The translations under genes were made by a program, and so were the position numbers. The notes below the pieces were generated by a model. The model did not search any database, was not told the DNA's origin, and was given only the letters and a program-made list of their open reading frames with translations. Below are positions 22,850 to 35,122 of a stretch of DNA of 64,000 nucleotides, piece after piece; the first letter of the stretch is position 1; every line of letters starts with the position of its first letter. Source of the DNA: Schistocephalus solidus (Eukaryota > Platyhelminthes > Cestoda > Diphyllobothriidea > Diphyllobothriidae); NCBI GenBank assembly GCA_017591395.1, contig WEDG01000416.1:62001-126000 (forward strand), given 5' to 3'.

Positions 22850-23090
22850 CGTTTATGAACGCTCAGTGAGCCCAAAGGTGGAACGGGAAGAGTGAATCCC
22901 GTAAGCAATCAGTGGGCGTTCATAGACGAATCTCAATATTCCTGATCTAATCTGGCATGAGAACGAGCCATTGGACTCCCCATCACCATATCACGAGCTC
23001 AAGCCTCAGGTGATGCACAATCAGGGGTTGGGTGATGACTGCTACTGAGCCAAAAGTGGTCATTTCAGTCTCCCTTGTGATTCCCGGCAA
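22850..23090 (+). repeat. SINE tail, linker and tRNA-derived head (plus orientation)
   Basis: aacgggaagagtgaatcccg and gtgggcgttcatagacgaa match the SINE tail; then aatattcctgatctaatctgg matches the linker; then a degraded tRNA head, gggttgggtgatgactgcta and tcagtctcccttgtg match the body. Just to the left (22836-22865), part of the tail is in the opposite orientation, so two SINE copies meet in inverted orientation here. Confidence 0.6.
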
Positions 23091-23454
23091 TTTAGCACTT
23101 ATTTTGAATTTTTTCACACGTACCTGACACAAACGCCACCTGTTTCTTCTTGAGGAACTTGTTTCGGTACCTGGTAGAGATGTGTTGTCCGCTTTAAAGG
23201 AAATCACGATTCTTCTGACTCAAATGGGTGATACTGGAAATAAAAGCGTGACTTTATAAAAAAAAGTAATCTCTAGAGAACCTTCGGTGAAAACCATAAC
23301 CTGACATTTGTCCCCTTTTAAGAAACGGATAAATCGGTTTCCAATTCTTCTGACGAAATAACGGTCAGCCTTTACAGAAGTGGTAGTCCACAGAATACCA
23401 AGAAACTCAAAAAGTGTCTTGTTTATGAATAACACAAAAAGTAATTGAGTCCCA

Positions 23455-25625
23455 TTCCTTGTCTAAAAAACTCTCAGTGAAAAAAGAGAACCAACAACTT
23501 TTCTCTAATTTCTTCATGTTCGTGTACATCGAGGACCCATCTTTTGCTCAGGAAGAACACCCAAATATTTCCAAACCTACGGTAACAATAAGTACGGTGT
23601 CGTTCACAACAGACACAGTAAGGAAAACTCTGGAACAGCTAAAGTCCGGATGGCATATTAGCAGACCAACTGGCTTCCCCACTCTCCAATATCATCGAAA
23701 GTTTGATATAGGCGGTGGCACTACCTGCTGAGAGGAAGCTAGCTGACATAAGCCCCATCTATAATGCGGGAGCGAATACCTCACTAAATAGCTCCATAAC
23801 AGTGAGCCTCGCAAGAATTTGTTGCAAAATAATGGAGAAAATAATTAAATCGTAACTGATGAGACGTATTAAGGAGATAAACTTGGTATGTGCGCATTAA
23901 CATAAACTTAAAAAATTGTTGACCCTACCTCAATAATCTGTACATATCCTTAAAAAGCTGATCGAATTCAAGGTAGGAGTTTTTTCACTGCCTATTATCT
24001 AGTTCACAATTAATTTCAAAACATCGCTAACTATTGCCCTGACAGGACAAGTTCAGCCTATATTAATAAATATGTGTATATTTTATCTGCACACTGTCAT
24101 AAGTTTATTTTAGTACTAATTTTTGTTTCGAGAGTGCCTTTCCGGCGCTAACCAAATATAAATTCTAAATTCTAAATGGGTTTGTCATTCGATGAATTGT
24201 AGAGTAACTTCAGCAAAGCCTTTGTCAGAGCTCCACACAGATGACTTCTATCGAAGCTGCATCAAATGGGTGTGACTGAAAACCTATCAAATATTTGGCC
24301 AACATTCTCGAAGGCAGACGTCAGCGTTCTTGCACTGCTCATGTCAAATCAGAGTGAAACCCGATTCACTGTGCGGATCCGTTCTGGCTTTACCTTGCCT
24401 TACATGCAAGAAAGTAGCATGTCGATTATTTGCTATTTTGGACTTTAATCGAAAAGTCACATCGCAAAATATAATGGAGCCGGTGCGAAAGTTATGGGGT
24501 GAATGGCTTCATAACCTTACTTTTATTAACTGTCAGGTCAGAGGACCAGTTTTGAGGAATATTCCACTCACAAAAAGTCGTCTCGTTGTGCAAAATCAGC
24601 AAAGAAGTTTATTCGAATCCTGGGAGTGGTAAGAAGGAAAGGTAAGATAATTCCCATAGGCGGGTCCTAATTAAAAAGCTATCATTTTTGCTACTTAAAC
24701 GCTTACAGTAGGTTGTCTTGTAAAGTTTAAGTTTACCGGGCTGACAGTGGGACAATGGGGACAGTGGGGACAATTATTTACAGAATTTACATTTCATTGG
24801 ATGATAACCGTTTTTTCATTTTGAACGGGTTATTTTCACCTCATTTAAACTTTATGTTTATTTATAAATAACGGTTTTTAAATTACTTTCACCGTTTTTC
24901 GTGCTTTTTTGTAATTTTATTGCCTCACCCATAAAACCCCCATTGCCAGGTTTCCCGTAAGACAGGCTCTCGGGTTTTATCATTTAATCTGGGACCCGCC
25001 CTTTGTTCTCCTACCAGATAATTTATTCATTTTTACGAAGAGCTTTTTAGCTACGTTTTTGAAACATTTATCTGACCCTTGTTAGAATATTGCGTTCAAG
25101 TCGTGGCATCACTGGATGAAACAAGATTAAACTCTATTCGAGAAAATTAAACGAAGAGTGGCCAAACTAGTCAGCGTATTGAGGTAGAAGGCGGTAACAT
25201 TCTCGTCTATCTTATACTCAATACAGAGCAGATTCCATCATGGTCTTCAAAACTCGTCAGAGTAGTAGACTGGATAACTTGTTTGAATTGCCAAAAACTA
25301 CTGGTCTCTGAGGTCACTACTATAAACTGAAGACGAACTACTGCAAACTTGCAGTGTGGGATAACTTCTTCTCCCGCCGAGTGAGGAGAGAATTTAACAA
25401 ACTACCCACCTTTGTGGCTCATTCTGAAAGCATTGATACACTAAAAAGAATATTTGGTGGTATTTTAGGTGATGACAATATACTAAGGCAACATCAATCT
25501 TTGATATATTGTGCCCATAGCTCAATATAAACAAACAATTTTATGCTAGCGTTTATCTATAAATAGGATTTTTGAAGGCTGCCTATTACCCTTGTATATA
25601 CTGGATTACACTGAATTACTGAATA
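23455..25625 (+). mobile_element. Degenerate CR1-like LINE (RT and C-terminus), interrupted
   Basis: Pieces of a CR1/Jockey-type ORF2 in order: EDPSFAQEEHPNISKP and TVRKTLEQLKSG (23540-23650); LADISPIYNAG, ARICCKIMEKIIKS (23740-23860); DFSKAFVRAPHR, KLHQMGVTENL (24200-24285); LEYCVQVVA (25085-25110); VWDNFFSRRVRREFNKLP (25350-25405), then a tail with tactggattacactgaatta. Frames are broken repeatedly. Sequence from about 23905 to 24180 is foreign (see next entry). Confidence 0.75.
23905..24180 (+). mobile_element. LINE 3'-end fragment nested in the 23.4-25.6 kb LINE
   Basis: Contains ggagttttttcactgcctat and ctagttcac, shared with 32.27 kb and 63.47 kb, and ends ggcgctaaccaaatataaat followed by attctaaattctaaat, a simple-repeat LINE-type tail. 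RT coding resumes directly afterwards. Confidence 0.55.
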
Positions 25626-26277
25626 AGATGAAAAATCGTAATTGGTAGTCATTCGAGGACTTAGCACGGAATATAAAATATTTTCTCATAGTATTCCTAT
25701 CGCACCAGGCCAAGTTGATAGTGAACATCCTAGCCGATACAATCTTCAGGCCCGGTTTCGTATGCGAAGAGAGAAGAAATTGGACGCTAGTTGGCAGGAT
25801 GGTTTATTCAGTACATAATTATTGTAGGAGTTGGGATAGCTGGGTAGCTGGACGGGGACTCATCTGGGCCGTGAGATTTGCGTCCAAAGTTTGAGGCAGT
25901 TGCGAGTCGTCATAGGGCATCCAGCAAGGTCATGTTTGAGTCAACCTTGAAGATGCTTGGCCAGATTGGACTGCTGGGATTGACGAGAATCAGACAACCG
26001 CTGGTGCGCACATTGCGAGAGGTTCAACGTTGCAAAATGTGCACGGAGTCTGGCTACTACAGTCCTGTGTAAGTCCTTATAGAACAAAAATAAATTGCTC
26101 CAAACACGAATGAATAAAGAAGTTCAAAAGATGAATTTTATTTCCTACATGCGAATTAACCATGGAGTTAATTAGCTGAAGACTTTCTCTTAGCTCCCAT
26201 ACATATGTTACATTAGTAACTAGGGGGATTTTGAAAGAGTTGAATGATTAAGTTGACCCATTTGTGAAAAAAATTGT
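25626..26277. other. No firm feature
   Basis: Contains a 64-codon open frame at 25878-26072 followed shortly by an aataaa motif (26088), but no recognisable protein or LTR boundary. Confidence 0.35.
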
Positions 26278-26366
26278 TTGCCTTGATGGGATTTGAACCC
26301 AAGACACAAGGTGAATTCTTGAGTACAGCCAACTCTCCAACCACTTCAGCTAAGCAGCCCCACCAA
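26278..26366 (-). repeat. tRNA-derived unit (SINE head or tRNA pseudogene)
   Basis: On the minus strand: ggggctgcttagctgaagtg, an A-box region continuing gttggagagttggctgt, and B box gggttcaaatccc followed by atcaaggc. The acceptor ends do not pair convincingly and the anticodon arm is extended, so a functional tRNA is unlikely. Confidence 0.5.
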
Positions 26367-26794
26367 GAGCCGTGATTTTAATTACATTTTTGTCAAGTTA
26401 CCCGCCCATCTCACTGAAATTTGGTCAAATGAATAATTAAAACCTGTCCAAATCCCCTAAAGATTTAACAGCGCCTGGTAGTCATCTTGACCTTTAATAT
26501 ATTATTTATTTATTCATGTGGCGGATTCGTTGGTTCGGAAATCCTGCTTGGGCAGTTAGCTTACTGTGTCAAAATGTGGATTCCATATCCTGCAGTAGGC
26601 TAGGCGGGTAAATTGAGCCAAGTGTGGTTAAAATCAATGCTCCTGGTGGGGCCTCGTAAATGGCCTAAGACGTTTTTTGTTACCCTGTCGGAGGCTGGGT
26701 TGTCCCCAATTGTATAGGCTAATAAGGTTTGTAAATTGCAAAAAAATTGAAAGTTGGAGTGATAGTTAACGCCAGTTCTTCAGTAGATCTTATT

Positions 26795-27243
26795 GGTTGC
26801 AATCACGTCTCATGGGTGGTTGAAGAGGAGAAGCTAGTTTAATATTTTGGATGCCGAAAACACAGCTCTGTTTTTTACTCCGCATTGTGACCGTCCCAGT
26901 CTTCGCCTGTTCTTCTCCTAGATCCTCCTCCAGGATCTTGCGACAAGACTGCCAAACTGTAAGACAAGATACTGGTGCCAATGCCTTACGTCTTGCACAT
27001 TTTTGCATCGCAGTTTTAGACTAGAAAGAGTATTGTGTCGTAACAGATTCGTTGTCTAGATTTGTGTGTTGTGGAGTTCTACATTGACGTCCTATATAAG
27101 GCGATGAAGCCGATCATGTTCATAAATCAGGATAAGGCTAAGCGAAGTCGCTTTGTGCAGTCATTCTGAAGCAAGGCGTCTCGATACAAGGTATCATCTG
27201 TCGTGAAAACTTACGCCAGCGTAAGTACCTTTATAACGGGACT
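26795..27243 (-). repeat. Unclassified interspersed repeat, copy 1
   Basis: Its reverse complement recurs at 44998-45447. Both copies share a small coding remnant (KLASPLQPP preceded by RSKK and GIQN), a tcgagacgcc-type segment and a terminal palindrome ACTTACGC-NN-GCGTAAGT (here 27209-27226) followed by a ttataacggg end. No RT or transposase was recognised. Confidence 0.65.
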
Positions 27244-27429
27244 GAAACTGTCTCGGTAGATGGTCTTTGAAACTACACTTTGATGAAGTTCTATGATGCC
27301 CTAGTATGTATTTTCTGCAGAATCGAAGTATGCGATTGTTTTTTAAAATGATCGCAGATTATGTCAGCCAGAAACCGAGGGTTCTTAAATTGCGACAAGA
27401 ATATTCACCGTTTTCCACGCAGCATGGTG

Positions 27430-27990
27430 CACATGAGCAGTATTTAGCACAGTCCCACTCGTCTACTTGAGCCTTGTGTGAAGACAGAGGCAGGGTCAGG
27501 CGCAGTTAATTGCAAAGCTGAATGGCCCGTGTAAGCCTATCGCACACGTCTGAAACAGGTTTTTTGCAGAAACAAATGAGTAAAAATCTAAACTCATCTC
27601 AGTGTGAGTGCCATAGAGGCTTAGTTAATAAGGATCCAATGCAACCTCATTCTCCGTACTGAAATAGCTAAGTTGTACTGTCAGTTACGGAATTCCAAGC
27701 CACGGCTTTATGCGCACCGCTATAGTTCTAAAAATCCGCATATTTTTTATACTAATGAATATGCGCTAAGTACCGTGGAGTAGAGTCGACCCACTCTTCC
27801 CCCTCCCAAGCATCAGTTGGTTTTTTTTATTCAGTATACCATCTTATTTTGGGATTGTGCTCTATTTGGCTATCAAGCTTAACAACACACACAGGGTCCT
27901 TCGCGTGCCACCACATCCGCACTCACACGTGGGGCATTTTACATTAGTGCTCACCCGAATAAAACATATTGTGCCCTAATCTGGCCCCAG
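27430..27990 (-). repeat. Diverged 3' UTR fragment of the RTE-like/zinc-finger element
   Basis: Shares the order attccaagccacggctttat, gcgcaccg, aatatgcgct and a cgcgtgccac segment with the 3' UTR copies at 35.48-35.76 kb and 52.1-52.3 kb, but is more diverged. Confidence 0.5.
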
Positions 27991-30547
27991 GTTTATCCAC
28001 CGCAATTACCACGTGGCCCATGTTGTAACAGATTCATAAAGTTGCAAGCGTGGCCACCCTGAGACTTCCCCGGATTCCTGTTCATTCATGTCATTGAATG
28101 TGTGTTTGAACCGTCTGCGTTCAAAAACTCACTGAATGACAGAGGAATAATGTTCCCGACCACCATTCTGTATCAGCCGACATTTTTTAAAAACTTCCGC
28201 GTCACGGTTATCTATCTTACCTGCGAACAATAGTAGGTGCTCATGCACGTCCAGACAACTTAACCTATCCTTCTCCAATGTGATGCTGCCAACCTATTGG
28301 GTACAGGACCCGTAAACCTGCTGCAACAAACTGGACAGCAGCCAACATTAGATGCCATCTCTGGAGCATGACTTATCACTGTCAGCACAAACTCTGATCT
28401 CGCTATGGGCGGTGACACCCATGCTGGACCCCTACGATATAGACTTCTTATTCCGGTGTTTCTACTTTTTTTATTTTTACGTGGTACTTGACCTGATATC
28501 TGTGTTTACTGACCCCTTTTCTGTCAACCCCCATTGCTTTTATTTGGTAAAGCTTCCCTAGTTAGTAATAGTTGACAATTTTTCCCTAAAACAGGTCACA
28601 TGATAGGTGCGCTAGACCGAAACGGGAACCAAATTAGAGCACAGCTAAAGTTATCGAGGAGGCACGCATGTAGGTCACGTCGTGATAAGCCTAGGCGCCA
28701 GCCACGGGAGTTCGATCCCGTCTCCGCTTCTCTGGGCGACGTGTTGAGACTTAGCTCAGGTGGAGCGTAAAGGATAGAGTGCTCGGATGCTTCGCATGTC
28801 TTTCCTTATGGACTAATTCACACGCGTTACCACTCCTGCGCCCACCCTGCTCTAAGGTACACGGTAGACATTGTCGGAATTGACGATCGAACTGCTGGTA
28901 TTGGTTGATGCGGTTCCCCACACAGGTAATACTATCTCTTGGTGGTATTTTGCATGGATCAAAAAGGTTTTAGTATTCCCTTACTGTCGAAAACAAGAAA
29001 CCTATGTTTTTTACCTTCGGGTATGTCTTGAGAGCACAATGTTCAAAATTTACGCAGCAGACTCGCCTTTGGACTGTTTTGCGCATACCTGACGTAATCT
29101 TGTGGAAGCCCTTTGCCATATTTATTTTATAAACAAATTTCTACAGTAATTTCACTTGTTACACATCTACTTAACCCACATTCACCCATATTTATTTAAG
29201 TTGGAATTTATTTATTTTTGCGCGCCACACTCCAACTGGTTTGTGGTTCGGTGACAAAATGATTTCAGATATTGCTGTTGTTCTTCACTGGGCGGCGTTG
29301 TCAGCTGATTCGTCATATCGCAACCTTTGCCGTGGCTTGTCTCACTTATTTCTAAGCATGCGATCGTCTAATCGATCGTAGTTGCTTGCGTAAATCTCAC
29401 AACGAGAACATATCATTAAAGCATTAGCTCCCCTTCTGCCAGAACACTGCTCACTGTTTAATTTTGGGAGGAGAAACGGTCACTGTATATCACGTATTTA
29501 TAGAAATTTTTATGTGTTAGATGGGGGGTTTCAAGAAACTACGAAGAGCGCTTTGACCGATTTTAATATGTAACTGGGATATTTAAATTAAAAAAGACAA
29601 CGGCCTCCGTCCGAAACCTATTGTTAAGATTCGCTCCAGCCACCGCCATCTGATCAACAAATAGGACCCCGATGCATTATCTGAATAAAAATTCCGGAAA
29701 ATTATCAAAGAGTAATAACCCTTCAAATTGACTAGCCACATGAAAGGAAGCCAGAGAACGAGGGACTTAACTGGGCGTAAGGGAAACGGTACAAATGTTA
29801 TTTCAGGCTTATTTTCTAGCAGGTGATAATTTCCCAGTAAGGTGAGGAAGAGAGACGCATGCATGTATACGAGACCCGAAATCAGCAAAAACTCGAGAAC
29901 ATTCAGGTTAGCACTTTCAGTGAGCTTGGTAAATTCCTATTTGTGGGAGATTAACTGCGTGTTTCAAACCCAGTTTTTGAGACTGTTACACAGATGAGAG
30001 GCAAAAACTGCAATAAAAAACTTTACTCCACGGACCACTGTGAATACTTTAGCTTCTCAAACCATTTTTGTAGCTACGGCCGCATCAGCTTTCTCTCAAA
30101 ATATCGAGGTTAATGGATGTGAAGAGTCGGTTGTGTATACTTGATACCATATTCTAGCTGGATATGACAGTTTGCCACTAAGTTAAGCAAAACAGCTCTT
30201 ATAGATTATATTCCGTTGCCTGTATGCCTGTTTGGCTGCACCAATACTTTGAGGTGCATGAGGTAAAGAGAAGATATGCAGTTGTCCTATTTCCATGCCT
30301 ACACTTTAGAGAGAAAAGCACAAAGACCACACACTTTGCAAAGTGATTGCTCTATTGTCGGATCGGTAGGAAGCAGGTGCTTTTCGCACCGACTACTGCC
30401 ACTCCAGTAAAAATTTTCCGAAAATTCCATCTACGCATGCTTAATTGAAGACTAGAAAGCCCGATGTAGAACTTGCTATTTACCGATAGCCTAATGACCG
30501 AGTTCTAAAGTTGAAAAAGTTCAAAGACATTTTACTTGGAAACTTTT
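27991..30547. other. No recognisable gene
   Basis: Includes a possible tRNA B-box relic (gagttcgatcccg at about 28709). Open frames at 28352-28561, 28871-29092 and 29583-29888 (minus) have no recognised family, no splice support and no conserved motif. Confidence 0.4.
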
Positions 30548-30885
30548 TGTTACGGAGAGCGCCCGGAGGCCAGAATGAGTTAAACCCACACGAGAAAACA
30601 AGCGGTGCGCGTGGCCTGCTTGGAAAGCGGCACTATTAAATCAGAAGTCAGCAGGGAGTTATCGACCCCAAGGGCATACTAGAACAGCCAATCAACGTTT
30701 GGTCTTCTATCTTGGACGCCCTGACGCGCCTCACACGCGTATACCCGGCCTTTACGCGCGCACCGAAGCAGGCGAACAAAGAGAATAAAACAGGCAGACA
30801 GGTAAGCCAAGGCTGAACTCGTGTGTTATGTTGAATAAAGAATTGTCCTTGGAACCGCCTTAACCTTCTCCTTGGGGACGTAACA
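30548..30885 (+). repeat. Solo LTR
   Basis: A 338-bp block starts TGTTACG and ends CGTAACA (perfect 7-bp inverted termini with TG...CA). It is flanked by ctttt (30543-30547) and ctctt (30886-30890), a 5-bp target duplication with one mismatch. It is more GC-rich than its surroundings and contains an aataaa near its 3' end (30834), as expected for an LTR. No internal coding region adjoins it, so it is a solo LTR left by recombination. Confidence 0.75.
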
Positions 30886-30890
30886 CTCTT

Positions 30891-32260
30891 ACTTCACACA
30901 CTTCCAACTACATCCTCCTTGAATAGGTGCCAGCTAACTAACGGGAAACTGGATTCTGCCTCCTTTTACGCCTTAATAATTCTTTAAATATTCCACGAAT
31001 TTCAGCCCTTACCCTTATTAGTCGTCCGTAAAACCTACATAATTTTTCATACATTATACCTCCTCCTATATCCTCCACTTCTAAAAACTCCCTGTTCTTT
31101 GCTTCCAGGTATTGTTTTCTTTGGAATAACCTGCAATAGATAAACGGGTATCAACTCACCTGTCTGCTTTCAAACGAAGACTTCACTGCTATTTTAACAC
31201 TATTTCGATTTATCTTTTATTTTCCTCATCCTTTCCGAGCAGCTTTCTCAATGACCCCGAGAAAGGACCATCAGTAATTTAGAAACCTGTCTCCAATTTG
31301 GGTCTTTCATGCATCGTCTTCCCCAAGAAATAAGATGTCTTTATAAACCGTCCCTCATTAAAATGATCATCAAACAATGCGGTCATATGTGTGCCCTCAT
31401 TTTGAACCATCTTAGTTTCTTTTGCCGATACCCATCGTCAGAATTCCAATCTGAATACTGAGATGTGCAGGCCGCACATTCAACGTCGATTCTCATGCGA
31501 CATAGCAGCCCTGAGCGCACTATATTGACTTCTTATTATTTTATTGCCGGATTTCCCATCATCCTTTCGTACTACGCTCAGAAGCAACCTACTAAGCTGC
31601 TTCATATCATCCCGCAAAGCCTTTTTGTTTATCCTGCAACTTTTTTTAAAAAAGGATGATCTTCGCAGCCGTATTTCGTCCCCTCTTGATTTCGACCATC
31701 GTTTGGAAATATTGACGACCCCAATGGTTCCCTCGGTTTTCAGAGTTCTCCACTTTTTATTTCATCCTCTGCAAACTGCTACAACTTCGTCCGCCATCGC
31801 ATCTGCCGCACCGTAGGGCAAGGGTGTTAACGGTCTTAACCTTCTCCCATGTGGAGGCTCTACGTGGACTGTTGACAATATTGTCGGGTTCCTCTGTCAA
31901 TCAGCAATGAGAATATCATGGTTGCATCGCTGGCACGTTGACAATGACCTTCTCGACCTCTACGGTCTTTTCCGCATTCGACCCTACTGATGATGCCCGC
32001 GAAGGTTCACTCTGTATAGCATCCTTGGCGTATACGGTTATAGCTTGTCGATACGTATTTCGATCATACATGCGGTGGTGAAAAGTGGCGCCTATCGCTA
32101 CATTATTTCTCCCACGATGAGGAGCGTTTTGAACTCTAATACGCACTCATCAGCATGTCGGTCCTACCTCACGCGAATGTTTTTCTCAAACAGGTGACAG
32201 CTTTTTCCCCTTAAAAACCAACTAACGCCATTCAACATATTCCTTTTCCATAAAAATGAC
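30891..32260. other. No recognisable gene
   Basis: Pyrimidine-rich in places. The open frames at 31465-31816 and 31916-32146 (minus) show no recognised domain. Confidence 0.35.
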
Positions 32261-32264
32261 CAAG

Positions 32265-32330
32265 GAGTTTTTTCACTGCCTGCTCTTTTTGTTTATTTTT
32301 TTGACCACACTGATTTGTTTCATTTATTGT
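32265..32330 (+). repeat. Short copy of a LINE 3'-end motif
   Basis: aaggagttttttcactgcct recurs at 23.98 kb and, with one difference, at 63.47 kb. Confidence 0.4.
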
Positions 32331-32577
32331 CACCAAGAAGCTGACCTACGATGCATAACTTAACTGTACATGATTGCGCATTCGTTTTATTTTCCCCATG
32401 ACAAGGCTCTTTCGCGTACTCAAATAAAAAACATCTATCTACTATTTAAGGAATCTGCCCCGCTTTCAAGTGTGTTCATCGACCTGAGTGAGTTTTTCAT
32501 TGGGTTGTACGTATAACAGACGTGTAGTGACAAACAAAAGTATTTTTATTTAGTAGGTTAAAAATCTCCGGTTTAAA

Positions 32578-32736
32578 ATGACACAAAACCTTTACAATTC
32601 AACAATAAGTTATGCTTTATTGACAAGTTGTTTTCTTCTCACTGTTACCGGTGTATATAACTTTGGGGATGATTACGGCTTATATACACGGATGGACGAC
32701 TTCATCGACAACATTAGTGGCTCCTTTGGCTCATAG
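32578..32736 (+). CDS. Small open frame with a hydrophobic N-terminus (doubtful)
   Basis: 52 codons starting MTQNLYNSTISYALLTSCFL, then LTVTGVYNFG, so residues 12-25 could act as a signal peptide, followed by an acidic C-terminus. There is no family match and no splice or promoter evidence. In AT-rich sequence a frame this short is common by chance. Recorded because small secreted proteins matter in parasitic flatworms. Confidence 0.12.
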   Translation: MTQNLYNSTISYALLTSCFLLTVTGVYNFGDDYGLYTRMDDFIDNISGSFGS

Positions 32737-33138
32737 TGTCTTCTGTTTCATTTGTTGCCTCGATGCACTGCCACATCGAATGCCTGTCCAAAGAGGCTTA
32801 ACAAAGGAGGAGGGGGGAAAGTGACTTTGTTCAGAGGAAACACACACGAGGACCTTTTTTCTGTCCTCATCACCATGCAGCAGCGGTATGCCAAGCAGGT
32901 TGAGCACGTTTTCGTCTTCTTTGCTGTCCACATAGAGCAGCAGTGGCATCTGCGAGATGCACCTACTTCGCATCCATTCCCTCCTATTTTTAGTTCAGCG
33001 TATTATTGTAACCAGCCTCTATCGGCTATCTAGGCTGCCTAAACTTTTCAACAAATGCCTCTCCTGCCTTAAACCCGTCCTGCCAACGCGTAGATTATCT
33101 ACTCTAATTATCTGGCCTCTGACCGACCTCTCATAATT

Positions 33139-33660
33139 ATGGCCACCAAATCTACCGGCCAAAGAATAACGGGTCTTCACACTTTCGACCTCCCTATCGT
33201 GTGGGTCAGTGATATTGCGCTGTGGCTGCTGACAGCGGAATCACGTTCTGCCCTGTGGCAATTTACAAGAGAGGATACCAAATTCCATGATATCCTGGCT
33301 GCATTGCCAATGGATATTGCCACTGACTTTTGAGATATTATAAGCAAGCCATCCACAGAGGCTCTAAAGGGGGTCCTCATCTCTCACATCTCTATTAACA
33401 CAAACACGTCGCCATCTTTTGATTTTCGAGGACAACCTTGGCGATATGAAGCCTGCGCAGCTTCTTAGTTACCTTTAGCAGACACTGGACGGACAACAGC
33501 TTGATGGCACAATGTTCAATCACCTCTTCCTCCAGCGGTTGCACTCCTCTGGGCAAGCTATTTTTATGACCACTATCTCTTCCTCATCTGTCCAAATGCT
33601 TGCTGAGACAGCTGACCGCATCAACGAGTAATACCAACCGTCGCTCATAGCTGATGTTTC
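33139..33660 (+). pseudogene. Gypsy gag remnant
   Basis: Readable pieces: LPIVWVSDIALWLLTAESRS, then FHDILAALPMDIATDF, then relics resembling the KP.QLLR / QTIDGS and DRI regions of flatworm Gypsy gag. Interrupted by stops at 33331 and beyond. Confidence 0.7.
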
Positions 33661-33989
33661 TCTCTGTGCCATAACTATGCATACTATCGAGGAAGTCGTA
33701 AAACACCTAGATACCCTAACCCTTGAATTGTCGCAGCTTCGCGCTTGTCGTGTCTATAACCGTCGAAGTTCATTCAATACCCACCTTCCGACGTCTCCCC
33801 TCAATTTTCGGGTCCATCCAAAACTGACGGTTGCTGCTTGTACCATCACACTTATAGCTCAAATGCCCATTACTAGCAGCCTCTGTGTCGTTATAAGATA
33901 TCATCGGCGAAAAACTTACCTACGGACCAGTAGCGGCAACGAACTTGGTCGGCCCACACTCTTCAAGTCACTTACTCCACATTTTCAAC

Positions 33990-34270
33990 AGGAGTTTCTT
34001 CCGTAACTTCCTTGTAGACATTTTTGCTGACAATCAAATCCCACACCCTTCGACTGACCTTAAGTCACTAAACTTCATTTTTCACGAAGTGGCTAATAAA
34101 GACTCCATTAAACCGTCTGATCTACGATCTGAAACTCTAGGTCTTGGTTAACTATGTTCATTTGGCTGGATATTTACTATTGCTGACGTTCATACTTCCA
34201 TTCTCGGAGCCTATTTCATGTCGCTTTTCGGTTTCGTTCTTGATATAAAGTCCCATAAACTACTCGACCA
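33990..34270 (+). pseudogene. Gypsy protease remnant, active site lost
   Basis: FLVDIFAD stands where a FLVDTGAD-type aspartic protease motif is expected, so the D-T/S-G triad is broken. Downstream DVHTSILGAYF matches the conserved ILGADF motif. A stop lies between them. Confidence 0.65.
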
Positions 34271-34499
34271 GATGGCATCTTTATACTCTAAATGTTCAAC
34301 GCGTGCCCTTAAACTTTCTTATCCATGCAATTAAACAATCCCTTCGTCCACTCATTATCATCCTTTGCTTTCGTAATTTCCATCTATTACCGGACCCTCA
34401 CAGTTTGATCAACCTATTAAGCATTCCGTCATGCATTATATTTTAACTACTGGATCATCCGTTTTTGGCCATCCTCGTCGTTTAGCTGCCGATAATTTA

Positions 34500-35090
34500 G
34501 CTATCACAAAGACTTAATTCAGCCATATGATGGAACTAGGCATAGTGCGACTCTCCACTGGTCAATGGGCTGCTCCTCTAAATATGGTGTGCAAGCAGTC
34601 TCTAACTGACTGGCGCGCATGCGGTGATTACCAATGATTGAACAACTGTACTGTTCCCAACAGGTATCCGCTTCAACATCTCCATGATTTTTGCTCTAGC
34701 CTAGCTTGTCCAACAATGTTTGTCAGCATTAAATTAGTCAAAGCCTTCCATCAAATCCCCATTGCTCAATAAGACATCTCAAAACCGACGATAAGTTTCC
34801 CATTTGGTCTTTTCGAGTTCCTAAGTAGACATTTAGTACTCAGAAACTCCGCTCACACATTTCAAGTTTTCATCAACGAAGTCCACCGCGACTTACCCTT
34901 CGTTCGGTGTTCTGGTCGCAAGTTCCATTGAAAACGAAACCCACAACATGAAGGTCTAAATTTTGGGCTATTGAGCCAATCTGGTGTTTTCATTATAGCC
35001 CTCAAATGCGTTCTTGATGTTCATTCGCACCATGTAGATGATTTCGGCTGTCATTTGATAGACGCCAAAGTTTCAACTATTAGCGAGTAC
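34500..35090 (+). pseudogene. Gypsy reverse transcriptase remnant
   Basis: MMELGIVRLSTGQWAAPLNM, DWRACGDYQ, NNCTVPNRYPLQHLHDF, FVSIKLVKAFHQIPIA, TISFPFGLFEF and HHVDDFG correspond to RT motifs 1-5 of Ty3/Gypsy. The catalytic YxDD region reads HHVDDF, and stops are frequent. Confidence 0.8.
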
Positions 35091-35122
35091 CATAATTATG
35101 CTTATTTCTAACATATGTTCCG

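Noticed and set aside
29583..29888. 101-codon minus-strand frame with hydrophobic stretches
   Set aside because: Hydrophobic runs are expected from AT-rich DNA; no motif, no splice context.
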